A stretch of DNA of 17,122 nucleotides, from assembly GCA_903970575.1 (NCBI GenBank), contig CAJCJC010000154.1, positions 1-17,122 of the forward strand, written 5' to 3'. This stretch comes from Alphaproteobacteria bacterium (GTDB lineage: Bacteria; Pseudomonadota; Alphaproteobacteria; BOG-932; Roseiterribacteraceae). This document shows positions 1 to 6,925 of the stretch, piece by piece (position 1 is the first letter of the stretch; the number at the start of each line of letters is the position of its first letter). The notes below the pieces were generated by a model. It did not search any database. It was given only the letters and a program-made list of their open reading frames with translations, and had not been told where the DNA came from. Both the position numbers and the translations under genes were made by a program.

Positions 1-1
1 G

Positions 2-319
2 GCCGCGCGCCAGTTGGCCTTGCTTTCGGGCAAGACCCATCGCCTGATCTCATCGGCTATCCTTCTGCGCCACGGCGAAACCGTATGGCAGGCGACCACC
101 GTGGCTGAATTATCCATGCGACGGCTGTCCGCTTCTTTCACCAATGACTATCTGCTTCGCGCGGGTGACGATGTTCTGCGTTCGGTCGGAGGGTATCGGA
201 TCGAGGGAATTGGCGTTCAATTGTTTGAATCGATCGTCGGGGATCACTTCACGATCCTCGGATTGCCGCTTCTGCCGCTGCTATCGGGTTTGCGCGAGCT
301 TGAAGTCCTGCCGTCGTGA
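2..319 (+). CDS. maf: Maf-family nucleotide pyrophosphatase, C-terminal part (5' end outside window)
   Basis: The reading frame is open from the first bases of the window and ends with TGA at 317-319, so this is the C-terminal ~105 residues of a longer protein. It matches the end of Maf proteins, which hydrolyse non-canonical or modified nucleoside triphosphates in the cytoplasm: an opening QLALLSGKTH segment, then TTV, then the family's closing pattern YRIEGIGVQLFESIVGDHFTILGLP read in pieces (GGYRIEG, LFESI, GLPLLPLL). A TTG at 14 is only an internal codon, because the homology runs upstream of it. The stop overlaps the GTG start of aroE by four bases (GTGA), which indicates translational coupling. 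The maf-aroE-coaE-dnaQ order is common in alphaproteobacteria. The N-terminal part cannot be assessed. Confidence 0.9.
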   Translation, partial: AARQLALLSGKTHRLISSAILLRHGETVWQATTVAELSMRRLSASFTNDYLLRAGDDVLRSVGGYRIEGIGVQLFESIVGDHFTILGLPLLPLLSGLRELEVLPS

Positions 320-1161
320 CTTTGACCGGTGGCATGGCCCCAAGGGCTGGCGTTATCGGCTGGCCCGTCGCGCATTCGCTGTCGCCCCGCATTCACAGAT
401 TCTGGCTTGCTGAATATGGCGTGGTGGGACGATATGAGGCGGTGGTTGTGCCGCCAGACTGGCTGGAAGGCGCCGTCGAGGGATTTAGAGTGGGGGGCTG
501 GGCCGGATTCAACGTCACAGTTCCTCATAAAGAGCGCATTTTAGCTCTGGTGGACAGTTTGGACGCCACGGCGCGCGACATTGGCGCCGTGAACACCGTC
601 GTCGCTTTCGGCGCGGGGAAACTCGAGGGACGAAATTCGGATGCGCCTGGGTTTCTCGCCAGCCTGCGGGCGCGAAGGGCTATCCCCATCGACCGGCCGG
701 CTGTTTTGCTGGGCGCTGGCGGCGCTGCGCGAGCAATTCTGGCGGCGCTCAACAACGCCGGGGTACGCGAGATACGGATCGTCAATCGCAATCGCGGGCG
801 CGCGGAAGCGCTGGCGGCGCACTTTCCTTGCACCGTTGGAGATTGGGACGATCGGACTTGGCTGCTCGATGGCGCGGGTTTGCTGATCAACGCGACCTCC
901 CTTGGCATGGTCGGCGAGCCGCCTTTGGACATCGATCTCGCGCGACTGCCCCGTGCGGCGACCGTCACCGACATCGTATACCGACCGTTGGAGACCCGCT
1001 TGCTAACCGACGCGCGGCGGCGGGGTAATGACGTGGTCGATGGTTTGGGCATGCTGCTGCATCAGGCGGTCGAGGGTTTCCGCGCCTGGTTCGGCGTAAC
1101 GCCGCTGGTGACGCCGGCGTTGCGCGCGCATGTGCTGGCGGCGATCCAGCACGGGGCATGA
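316..1161 (+). CDS. aroE: shikimate dehydrogenase (NADP+)
   Basis: AroE reduces 3-dehydroshikimate to shikimate with NADPH in the aromatic amino acid (chorismate) pathway. The 281-residue length is normal for the family. Visible motifs are the substrate-binding SLSP (residues 21-24), FNVTVPHKE with catalytic Lys72, AVNTVV (91-96), GRNSDAPGF with catalytic Asp109, the Rossmann glycine loop LLGAGGAARA (131-140), NRNRGRAEAL for NADP phosphate recognition, and the C-terminal DGLGMLLHQAVEGF helix. The usual NTDG around the catalytic Asp reads NSDA here, a conservative variation. The start is GTG at 316, overlapping the maf stop, which places the family's N-terminal GWPVAHSLSP block at the expected distance. 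The TGA at 1159-1161 lies one base before the coaE start, so these genes form an operon. Confidence 0.96.
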   Translation: MTLTGGMAPRAGVIGWPVAHSLSPRIHRFWLAEYGVVGRYEAVVVPPDWLEGAVEGFRVGGWAGFNVTVPHKERILALVDSLDATARDIGAVNTVVAFGAGKLEGRNSDAPGFLASLRARRAIPIDRPAVLLGAGGAARAILAALNNAGVREIRIVNRNRGRAEALAAHFPCTVGDWDDRTWLLDGAGLLINATSLGMVGEPPLDIDLARLPRAATVTDIVYRPLETRLLTDARRRGNDVVDGLGMLLHQAVEGFRAWFGVTPLVTPALRAHVLAAIQHGA

Positions 1162-1162
1162 G

Positions 1163-1777
1163 ATGATCATCGTCGGCCTGACGGGATCGATCGGGATGGG
1201 CAAGTCGAACGCCGCCGCCGCGCTGCGCAGCCTGGGCGTGCCGGTGCATGACGCCGATGGCGCCGTCCACAAATTGCTGGGGCCTGGCGGCGGCGCGGTG
1301 AAAGCCGTGGCCGCGCAGTTTCCGACGGCGCTCCGCGGCGACCGGGTCGACCGACGTGTCCTAGGCGATCTGGTGTTCGCCGACACGCCAGCGCTACGGC
1401 GACTAGAGTCCATCCTCCACCCCCTCGTTCGCCGCGCCAGCCGAGATTTCCTGAACGCCGCCCGCCGCCGGCGCGCGCGACTGGCGGTCCTGGACATACC
1501 GCTGCTATATGAAAATGGCGCCGACAAAAACATGGATCTGGTGATCGTGGTCAGCGCCCCGGCCGCCATCCAAAAACAGCGCGTCCTGGCGCGCCCCGGC
1601 ATGACTGAGTCTAAATTCCGCGCTATCCTGGCGCGGCAGGTCCCCGACGCCGAGAAACGCCGCCGGGCGGATTTCGTCGTTCGCACCGGCGGGCATCGTG
1701 GCGAGACATTCCGTCAGTTGCGGCGGATACTCAGGGTGGTCCGCGCGAGGAAGCCGCCTAAGCGCGTGCGAACATGA
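1163..1777 (+). CDS. coaE: dephospho-CoA kinase
   Basis: CoaE phosphorylates dephospho-CoA at the ribose 3' position, the last step of coenzyme A synthesis. The protein is 204 residues, as expected. It has the P-loop GLTGSIGMGKS at residues 5-15, the DADGAVHKL acceptor-site block, DIPLLYENG in the middle, and the lid and C-terminal part with QRVLAR and RRRADFVVRT (the family's ADxVIxN-like position). I chose ATG 1163 rather than the upstream in-frame TTG at 1130, because 1163 puts the P-loop a few residues from the N-terminus and sits one base after the aroE stop. Its stop overlaps the next ATG (ATGA, 1774-1777), so it is translationally coupled to the membrane protein downstream. Confidence 0.96.
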   Translation: MIIVGLTGSIGMGKSNAAAALRSLGVPVHDADGAVHKLLGPGGGAVKAVAAQFPTALRGDRVDRRVLGDLVFADTPALRRLESILHPLVRRASRDFLNAARRRRARLAVLDIPLLYENGADKNMDLVIVVSAPAAIQKQRVLARPGMTESKFRAILARQVPDAEKRRRADFVVRTGGHRGETFRQLRRILRVVRARKPPKRVRT

Positions 1778-2175
1778 CGATTCACCTAGGCTTGGTCGCC
1801 GACGCGCCTTTGGCCGTCCAGGTGCATTTGGCGACGGTCATTCCCGCCTTCGTCATCGGCTCCTGGCTGATCTTCGTCTCGACCAAGGGCGCGCGATATC
1901 ACAGACTGCTCGGCGTCGCCTTTCTAATATTAATGGCGATCACTGCGCTCACGACCCTGTTCATCCATGTGATCAACCCAGGGCGTCTCAGCTTCATCCA
2001 CCTCTTCATTCCGCTGACGTTTTTCAGTATCTGGAGAACCATAGTCAGTCTGCGCCGAGGCAATATCAGGGGGCATCGAAACTCAATGCTGGCGCTCTAT
2101 CTGGGCGCCTTGGTCATCGCCGGCGGATTCACCTTTACCCCCGGTCGATTGATGCACGCGGTCTTTCTCGAATAG
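1774..2175 (+). CDS. small DUF2306-type membrane protein
   Basis: This is a 133-residue hydrophobic protein with four probable transmembrane helices: about residues 12-34 (VHLATVIPAFVIGSWLIFVS), 43-66 (HRLLGVAFLILMAITALTTL), 70-90, and 105-127 (LALYLGALVIAGGFTFTPG). The pattern of a short loop GARYHR before helix 2 and RGHRNSM before helix 4, ending in a TPGRLMH segment, is what I associate with the DUF2306 family of inner-membrane proteins. No function is established. The ATG overlaps the coaE stop by four bases, which is good evidence that it is translated. It separates coaE from dnaQ, which are often neighbours in alphaproteobacteria, so it may be a lineage-specific insertion into the operon. 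Family assignment rests on motif recall only. Confidence 0.8.
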   Translation: MTIHLGLVADAPLAVQVHLATVIPAFVIGSWLIFVSTKGARYHRLLGVAFLILMAITALTTLFIHVINPGRLSFIHLFIPLTFFSIWRTIVSLRRGNIRGHRNSMLALYLGALVIAGGFTFTPGRLMHAVFLE

Positions 2176-2235
2176 CGCATATTGTGTTAAATAAAGTCCC
2201 TCACCGCTATATTTGGGAAAGGGAGAATCTGGGGC

Positions 2236-2925
2236 ATGAGCAACGTCGCGCTGCGCGAGATCGTGCTCGATACCGAGACGACGGGGCTGGACCCGCTGCA
2301 GGGCCACCGGATCGTGGAGATCGGCTGTCTGGAGCTCATCAATCACATCCCGACATCCCGGAATTTTCACCGCTACGTCAACCCGGAATGCGACATCTCG
2401 GTCGAGGCGGCGGCGGTCCACGGCCTGACCCGCGAAAAGCTGAGCGATAAGCCGGTCTTCGCAGAGATCGCGGCCGATTTCCTGGATTTTATCGCCGATT
2501 CCCGGCTGGTCATCCACAACGCGGATTTCGATGTCGGCTTCATCAACGCTGAGCTTGGCCGGCTGGGCCTGCCCCCCGTCCCGCCTGACCGCGCGACCTG
2601 CACGGTAAAGCTCACCCGGCGGCGTTTTCCCGGCTCCCCGGCCAATCTGGACGCGTTATGCCGCCGCTTTGGCGTCGACAATTCCGGCCGCGCGCTCCAC
2701 GGCGCGCTCCTTGACGCGCAATTGCTGGCCGAATGCTATGTGGAGTTGTTGGGCGGCCGCCAGCAAGGTCTGGCCCTGGCGGTCGAAACGGTTTCCGCGG
2801 TCATGACCCCCGATGGCGGGGTCGTTCGCCGCGCACCGCGCGCCCACGCCCCCAGCGACGCGGAGATCGCCGCCCACGCCCAGATGCTGGCCGCGATGAA
2901 AGCGCCAATGTGGCTCGAGGCGTGA
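2236..2925 (+). CDS. dnaQ: DNA polymerase III epsilon subunit (3'-5' proofreading exonuclease)
   Basis: DnaQ is the proofreading subunit of the replicative polymerase III core. The 229-residue protein carries the DEDDh exonuclease motifs: Exo I VLDTETTGL with metal ligands Asp12 and Glu14, Exo II IHNADFDVGFIN with Asp99, and Exo III HGALLDAQLLAECY with His155 and Asp160. The region after ~185 is the flexible tail that in the family connects to the alpha subunit. ATG 2236 is preceded by GGGAG at 2221-2225. The 60 bases between the DUF2306 gene and this start contain a TATATT at 2209-2214 that could serve as a -10, so dnaQ may have its own promoter as well as read-through. It converges on secB with only 15 bases between stops, and I see no clear terminator there. 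Confidence 0.96.
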   Translation: MSNVALREIVLDTETTGLDPLQGHRIVEIGCLELINHIPTSRNFHRYVNPECDISVEAAAVHGLTREKLSDKPVFAEIAADFLDFIADSRLVIHNADFDVGFINAELGRLGLPPVPPDRATCTVKLTRRRFPGSPANLDALCRRFGVDNSGRALHGALLDAQLLAECYVELLGGRQQGLALAVETVSAVMTPDGGVVRRAPRAHAPSDAEIAAHAQMLAAMKAPMWLEA

Positions 2926-2940
2926 TCGGCTGGCGCGTGA

Positions 2941-3456
2941 TCAGTTCGGTAAGGTATTGACCGCCAAACCTTCGGCCAGCCCCTGCCGTTCGGCGAGTTT
3001 GCGCCGGTAAAGATCAACGAAATCGATCGGGTTCAGCATCAGCGGGGTATAGCCGCCGTCCCGCGTCAGATCGGCCACGATCGCCCGCGCGAACGGGAAC
3101 AGCAGGCGCGGCCCTTCGATGAACAGAATCGGCTCCACCTGCTCTTGCGGAATGCCTACGATGGTGAAGATGCCGGCATAGGCCAGCTCGACAATAAAGG
3201 CGACAACGCCCTCGCGCTTCGCCTCGGCCCGCACGGTCAACGTAACCTCGAACGAATCCGGCCCAATTCCCACCGCCTGCACGCCGAGGTTGAACGACAC
3301 CTCGGGCGTCTGGCTGCTGGGCTGCGTCATGATCCGCAGTACGTTCGGGCTTTCGAACGACAGATCCTTGATGTACTGCGCATTGACGCTCAGCGCGCCG
3401 CGGCCATCCGTGGGTTCGGCGCCATTGCCCGCGCCATTCGGCATTTCATCGCTCAT
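2941..3456 (-). CDS. secB: protein-export chaperone SecB
   Basis: SecB is the cytoplasmic tetrameric chaperone that keeps precursor proteins unfolded and delivers them to SecA. The product is 171 residues, with the family blocks QYIKDLSFESPN (about 27-38), a Gly/Val-rich beta segment around EVTLTVRAEAK, ELAYAGIFTI, LFIEGPRLLFPFAR and GGYTPLMLNPIDFVDLY. The N-terminal 24 residues are polar and Gly-rich, and the tail after residue 150 is variable, both normal for alphaproteobacterial SecB. The start at 3456 is preceded on the minus strand by GAGGA about 7 bases upstream. It lies convergent to dnaQ and is probably transcribed on its own, because 259 non-coding bases separate it from the dehydrogenase gene upstream. 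Confidence 0.96.
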   Translation of the reverse strand: MSDEMPNGAGNGAEPTDGRGALSVNAQYIKDLSFESPNVLRIMTQPSSQTPEVSFNLGVQAVGIGPDSFEVTLTVRAEAKREGVVAFIVELAYAGIFTIVGIPQEQVEPILFIEGPRLLFPFARAIVADLTRDGGYTPLMLNPIDFVDLYRRKLAERQGLAEGLAVNTLPN

Positions 3457-3715
3457 CGCAAATTCCTCAAATCCTCGCGGGCCTTATTTTCGTCTAGGTC
3501 GCTGGCCTAACATGCCCGGGGGTAGCCGCACAACCGCGTTGGCGCGGGGAACACTTAGAGTGAACCCCCTGATTGAGACAGAGAATAAGGGACAGATTTC
3601 TATCTTGAAGCCATTGGCTGCTGCGCTGCATCCAATGTACGACGCTCGCCTTATCCGCCCATTCGGCAACGTGGGCATGGCCTTCCGGTGCGCTCTACTC
3701 CTCCATAGGCGCCTG
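3457..3715. other. intergenic region upstream of secB with an interrupted hairpin and an IS-end-like motif
   Basis: No convincing gene is visible here. It should contain the secB promoter on the minus strand, but I cannot pick out a clear -35/-10 pair. A symmetrical hairpin lies at 3546-3568: GGGG, AA, CACT, loop TAG, AGTG, AA, CCCC. Immediately beyond it, 3582-3600 reads as the motif AATAAGGGACAGATTTC, which resembles sequences I have seen near transposase genes and at IS ends in proteobacteria. No transposase is present. The base composition from 3560 to 3610 is lower in GC than the neighbours. A possible interpretation is a worn scar of a small mobile element, with low confidence. Confidence 0.35.
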
Positions 3716-4834
3716 TCATAGCGTCACTACGAGCTTGGTCGCCGAAACGCCTTGACGCTGGCGTTCGAGCGCCAGGGGGATTTGCGCCAGCCCGGCGCCG
3801 ACCACTGTCGGGCTCGGTGCCGCGACGAAGCGGCCGTCGGCCAGGGCTGAGGGCAGGAACGCCTCGAAAATCATCGGGCCCACCTCGTTGGCGATGAGGT
3901 CGCTGCCCCAAATGAATTTGGTGCGCACGCCGCGCAGGCGGGCCTTGAGCGCCAGCCTGATATTGCCGGCGACCATCCGCGCCGCCGCCGCCGCCAGCCG
4001 CGGCAAGCGGCCGCGCCCGGCCGGCACATCGTCGAACGACGCCGCCGGCGTCGCCAGCGCCACGAAGCGGTTTCCCGTGCAGGCGCCAACGATATCGATG
4101 CATGAAGCCGCCGAACCAGCGCCGATCGCCACCGCGCCGGCGATTTTTTCGCCGCGCAACGCCCGGATAATGTCGGCGGTGACGGTCTTGGACCGATAGT
4201 CGAACGCCTCGCGCGCGCCCAGCCGCTTCACATAAGCGAAATTACGGGGCGACGCGGTGGCGACCACGTCATACCCGGCCGCGACCGCGAGCTGGATCGC
4301 ATTGCTGCCCACGCTGGTCGATCCGCCCCAGACGAGCAGGGTTTCGCCCTTGGGCGCGAGCGCCGACGACGGCGCATTCATCGCCAGAAACTCCTTCTGG
4401 AACAGGCCGCATGCGGCGGTCGAAACGCCGAGTGGCAGAACGGCCGCCTCCTCGAAAGCCATGGCGTCGGGGATGGGCGCAGCCATATGCGCCAATAAAA
4501 CAACATAGTCCTGAAAGGCGCCCTCGGCCGCGCGGTTACGACGCTTGTCGGAGCCGGCGGCGTAACCGAGCACGCGATCGCCGATGCGAAATCGGGTCAC
4601 CTGGCGACCGATTTCGACGACCTCGCCCGCGATGTCGGAGCCGGTGACGAAGGGGTAGCTTATCCAGGGCGTGATGATGCCGCCCATCGTCTGTATCGCA
4701 CGGTCAAACGGATTGACCGCCACGGCGCGAACACGAACAACGATCTCATTGGCCCCCGGCGCGGTATATGGCGCCGGGCCGACGGTGAACGGCGCCCCCT
4801 TGGCGTTGAGCCAAAGGGCTGTGTTCGCGGGCAT
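3716..4834 (-). CDS. zinc-independent medium-chain dehydrogenase/reductase (enoyl-reductase-like)
   Basis: This is a 372-residue MDR-superfamily oxidoreductase. The N-terminal GroES-like domain shows IVVRVRAVAVNPFDRAIQ (31-48), the GSDIAGEVVEIG block (65-76) and FRIGDRVLGYA (82-92). The Rossmann domain has the nucleotide loop LVWGGSTSVGSNAIQLA (167-183), then YDVVATASPRNFAYVKRLGA. The Cys/His/Glu ligands of the catalytic zinc site and the four-Cys structural zinc loop are missing, so it belongs with the quinone-reductase / trans-enoyl-reductase-like branch, probably NADPH-dependent. The substrate cannot be told from the sequence. Start ATG 4834 has AGGAG about 8 bases upstream on the minus strand. 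It is flanked by fxsA and secB in the same direction with 85 and 259 base gaps. The gene is not part of the conserved housekeeping order and may be accessory. Confidence 0.85.
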   Translation of the reverse strand: MPANTALWLNAKGAPFTVGPAPYTAPGANEIVVRVRAVAVNPFDRAIQTMGGIITPWISYPFVTGSDIAGEVVEIGRQVTRFRIGDRVLGYAAGSDKRRNRAAEGAFQDYVVLLAHMAAPIPDAMAFEEAAVLPLGVSTAACGLFQKEFLAMNAPSSALAPKGETLLVWGGSTSVGSNAIQLAVAAGYDVVATASPRNFAYVKRLGAREAFDYRSKTVTADIIRALRGEKIAGAVAIGAGSAASCIDIVGACTGNRFVALATPAASFDDVPAGRGRLPRLAAAAARMVAGNIRLALKARLRGVRTKFIWGSDLIANEVGPMIFEAFLPSALADGRFVAAPSPTVVGAGLAQIPLALERQRQGVSATKLVVTL

Positions 4835-4919
4835 TGCGGTAACTCCTGATGCGGCATGGATACGCCCCCGAGGTGTGGCGACCGACCGTTGAACTAAAAA
4901 CTGCGCAAATGCCGCTTCC

Positions 4920-5342
4920 CTACGGGTCGATGCGTCGGAAATCGCCGTCGATCGATTTGGGCGCCGGCCTCGGGCCGGTTTTATCGGGCGCGATGGGCGC
5001 CTCGCGGACCAGGGCTCCCTTCAACAGGCGGCCGAGCAAAAACACGCGCAAGGGCCGAACCAGAATGGCGAGCGCGGCCAGGTCGGTCAGAAATCCAGGG
5101 ATCACCAGAAGCAATCCGGCCAGCATGCGCGATCCGCCCTCGGCCAAAATCAGCGCCGGATTGGCGGCTTTGCGTTGAAGCCTCAGCGCCGTCATGATTC
5201 CGGCGTCGCGCAGCATAATCAGGCCCAGGGCTGACGAGATTACGATCAAGCCCAAAGTCGCGAGCACGCCAATCGCCTCGCCCACCAGGATGAAAGCGGC
5301 GATTTCCGCCAGGGGATAGATCGCGAAGAACAGAAACGGCAT
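4920..5342 (-). CDS. fxsA: FxsA-family inner-membrane protein
   Basis: The 140-residue protein has the FxsA layout: an N-terminal hydrophobic hairpin (residues 2-22 and 26-44) containing FFAIYPLAEIAAFILVG, an LGLIMLRDAGIMTALRLQ segment, and a third hydrophobic region LLVIPGFLTDLAALAILVRPLR (about 77-99), followed by a polar tail. In E. coli, FxsA overproduction relieves F-plasmid exclusion of phage T7; its normal role is not known. In alphaproteobacteria the gene commonly lies near secB and the Tim44-domain gene, as here. The start at 5342 has only a weak ribosome-binding sequence (GATCGAG close to the ATG). It is divergent from the Tim44 gene across a 254-base region. Confidence 0.9.
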   Translation of the reverse strand: MPFLFFAIYPLAEIAAFILVGEAIGVLATLGLIVISSALGLIMLRDAGIMTALRLQRKAANPALILAEGGSRMLAGLLLVIPGFLTDLAALAILVRPLRVFLLGRLLKGALVREAPIAPDKTGPRPAPKSIDGDFRRIDP

Positions 5343-5559
5343 CTCGATCGCGCTTGTGGGTGGGGGGCATCGGCCCTATGTAAATTAAGAGATTAATCGG
5401 TTAGTCAGCGTTACAAGACCCGCACCGATCACATGGTGCTCGCAATCCCCGCGCGCTAGGGCGCATGTTGGGGGATTCCGGGCATCGTGCCCAATTTGGG
5501 GCGCCCATTCGGTGTGGTATCGGATCGTAAGCGCCGGCGCCACGTTAAAACAGCCGCAA

Positions 5560-5579
5560 GCCCCTCGGGGCGCGGCCCC
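5560..5579 (+). promoter_or_regulatory. three mutually complementary segments just upstream of the Tim44-gene ribosome-binding site
   Basis: The leader contains GCCCC (5560-5564), GGGGC (5567-5571) and GCCCC (5575-5579). The central segment can pair with either flank, giving two mutually exclusive hairpins with loops of 2 and 3 bases. The ribosome-binding sequence AAGAGGGA begins at 5582, directly after the third segment. The rest of the 254-base divergent region (5343-5596) shows no gene and no clear -35/-10 pair. The two-base loop makes the first hairpin poor, so functional switching is only a possibility. Confidence 0.3.
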
Positions 5580-5596
5580 TGAAAGAGGGACACTCC

Positions 5597-6250
5597 ATGA
5601 GTGATGATGGTTCGATGGTTGAAATGCTCGTCTTCGCGGCCCTGGCCGTCTTTCTTGTCTTCAAGCTGCGATCGGTCCTCGGTCGCCGCACGGGTGAGGA
5701 GCGGGAGCGGCCCAACCCGTTCGATCGCCCCGCCGTCGCGCCGTTCCGGCCGGCCATGGCCGAGCCCGCTTCGGGTATCGTGCGCGTCGCCCCAATCATC
5801 GATCAGGACCCCGATCAGCCCCTGTCCCTGGATGCCCGGCTAAAGCGCGTGCACGCGGCCGATCCCAGCTTTGACGAAAAGCATTTCCTGGCCGGCGCGC
5901 GCGCGGCGTTCCAAATGATCGTTCCCGCCTTCGTCGCGGGCGATCTGGCCACGCTGCGGCCGTTGTTAAGCTCGCATCTTTATGGCGAATTCGGCCGCGC
6001 GATTTCGGCGCGGGCAACGCGCAATCCGGGCGACACGGTGCGGTTCGAGGGCCCTGTGGAGGTCGAAATCGCCGACGCCAAGGTCAATGGACGGGAAATC
6101 CAGATCCAGGTCCGCATCGCCAGCCGCCAGATCCACCCCGGCGAAACCGCCGCGCCGGAAGAAGAAACCGTCGATCTTTGGACATTCGCCCGTGACGCCG
6201 GGTCGCGCGACCCGAACTGGCAATTGATCGAATCGTCCCAAGGCCAATAG
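5597..6250 (+). CDS. Tim44/TimA-domain membrane-anchored protein
   Basis: This 217-residue protein begins with a single N-terminal membrane anchor (about residues 7-24, VEMLVFAALAVFLVFKLRSVLG), a charged and proline-containing linker (28-75), and a C-terminal Tim44-like domain (about 85-217). The domain opens FDEKHFLAGARAAFQMIVPAFVAGDLATLRPLLS and ends with DLWTFARD...PNWQLIES, characteristic of the bacterial relatives of mitochondrial Tim44. In mitochondria Tim44 tethers Hsp70 to the import channel; the bacterial proteins are membrane proteins of less certain role. ATG 5597 has AAGAGGGA at 5582-5589. The next gene, an Smr-domain protein, starts 33 bases downstream and is likely co-transcribed. 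In many alphaproteobacteria an mltA gene lies between these two; here there is no room for it. Confidence 0.9.
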   Translation: MSDDGSMVEMLVFAALAVFLVFKLRSVLGRRTGEERERPNPFDRPAVAPFRPAMAEPASGIVRVAPIIDQDPDQPLSLDARLKRVHAADPSFDEKHFLAGARAAFQMIVPAFVAGDLATLRPLLSSHLYGEFGRAISARATRNPGDTVRFEGPVEVEIADAKVNGREIQIQVRIASRQIHPGETAAPEEETVDLWTFARDAGSRDPNWQLIESSQGQ

Positions 6251-6283
6251 GCGCCCGCCACCAGCGCCGCGCGAGGCAGCCTC

Positions 6284-6796
6284 TTGGCCAGACGGCGCGC
6301 CACGGAGTCTGAAAAGGCGCTGTGGCGACTGGCGATGCGCGATGTTCCCCGGCTCGATGGATCGGCCGCGCCGCCGCCGGAGCCGGTCGAGCCACCGCCG
6401 CCGGCCGAATCCATCCCGGTTCCACCAACCGTCCCCGCCCCCGCGAAACCATCCTCGCCGATGCAGCCGGGCCCGGTGGACCGCGCCACGCTTGAGCGGC
6501 TGCGGCGCGGGCAGTTTACCGTCGAGGCGCGGATAGACCTGCATGGGATGGATCAGCGTCAGGCCTTTACCGCCCTGATGGGTTTCGTCGATCACTCCGC
6601 GCGCGCCGGCCGCCGCGCCCTGCTGGTCATTACCGGCAAGGGTCCGTCCAATCAGGGCGGCGGCGTTTTGCGACGCAACGTCCCCCAATGGCTCATGGCC
6701 TCGTCCTTCTCCCGCGCGATCCTTACCATCGTTCCCGCCCATCCCCGCCATGGCGGAGAGGGCGCGCTGTACGTGGTGCTGCGTCGACGGCGATAG
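6284..6796 (+). CDS. Smr-domain protein (putative endonuclease-like)
   Basis: This is a 170-residue protein with a basic N-terminus (RRRATESEKALWRLAMRDV), a proline-rich linker (about 28-65) and a C-terminal Smr domain. The domain shows IDLHGM (about 86-91, the family's LDLHG motif), ALLVITGKG (109-117, the HGxG/TGKG position), and the closing segment with VPAHPRHGGEGALYVVLRR. Smr domains occur in MutS2 and in stand-alone proteins and are associated with DNA nicking or RNA cleavage; the role of this stand-alone form is not settled. I used TTG 6284, with GAGG at 6273-6276 seven bases upstream, because it gives the expected RRR/LW N-terminal block. It follows the Tim44 gene in the same direction. 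Confidence 0.88.
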   Translation: MARRRATESEKALWRLAMRDVPRLDGSAAPPPEPVEPPPPAESIPVPPTVPAPAKPSSPMQPGPVDRATLERLRRGQFTVEARIDLHGMDQRQAFTALMGFVDHSARAGRRALLVITGKGPSNQGGGVLRRNVPQWLMASSFSRAILTIVPAHPRHGGEGALYVVLRRRR

Positions 6797-6848
6797 GCCA
6801 TAGGGCGCATGATTCCGCTTGACCGGTCGCCAAGGCGATGTCTTGATC

Positions 6849-6895
6849 GCAGCAAGAATTATTGTTGCCTTTCAGGAAACTGATTGCGCGTTTCC
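6849..6895 (+). promoter_or_regulatory. two tandem inverted repeats in the leader of the lyase-like gene
   Basis: The 129-base gap between the Smr gene and the lyase-like gene holds two inverted repeats. The first is GCAGCAA (6849-6855) with TTGTTGC (6862-6868), one G-T wobble, loop 6. The second is GGAAAC (6875-6880) with GTTTCC (6890-6895), perfect, loop 9. A TTGACC at about 6822-6827 followed 17 bases later by CTTGAT is a weak promoter candidate. The repeats could be operator sites or leader hairpins; nothing in the sequence decides between these. Confidence 0.3.
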
Positions 6896-6925
6896 AGCCG
6901 TGCATCTCGCCGACGGAGCCTCCCA

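Noticed and set aside
6884..6925. TTG 6884 as the start of the lyase homologue
   Set aside because: It would put 14 extra mostly basic residues before the signal peptide and has no ribosome-binding site, whereas ATG 6926 has GGAG at the right distance.
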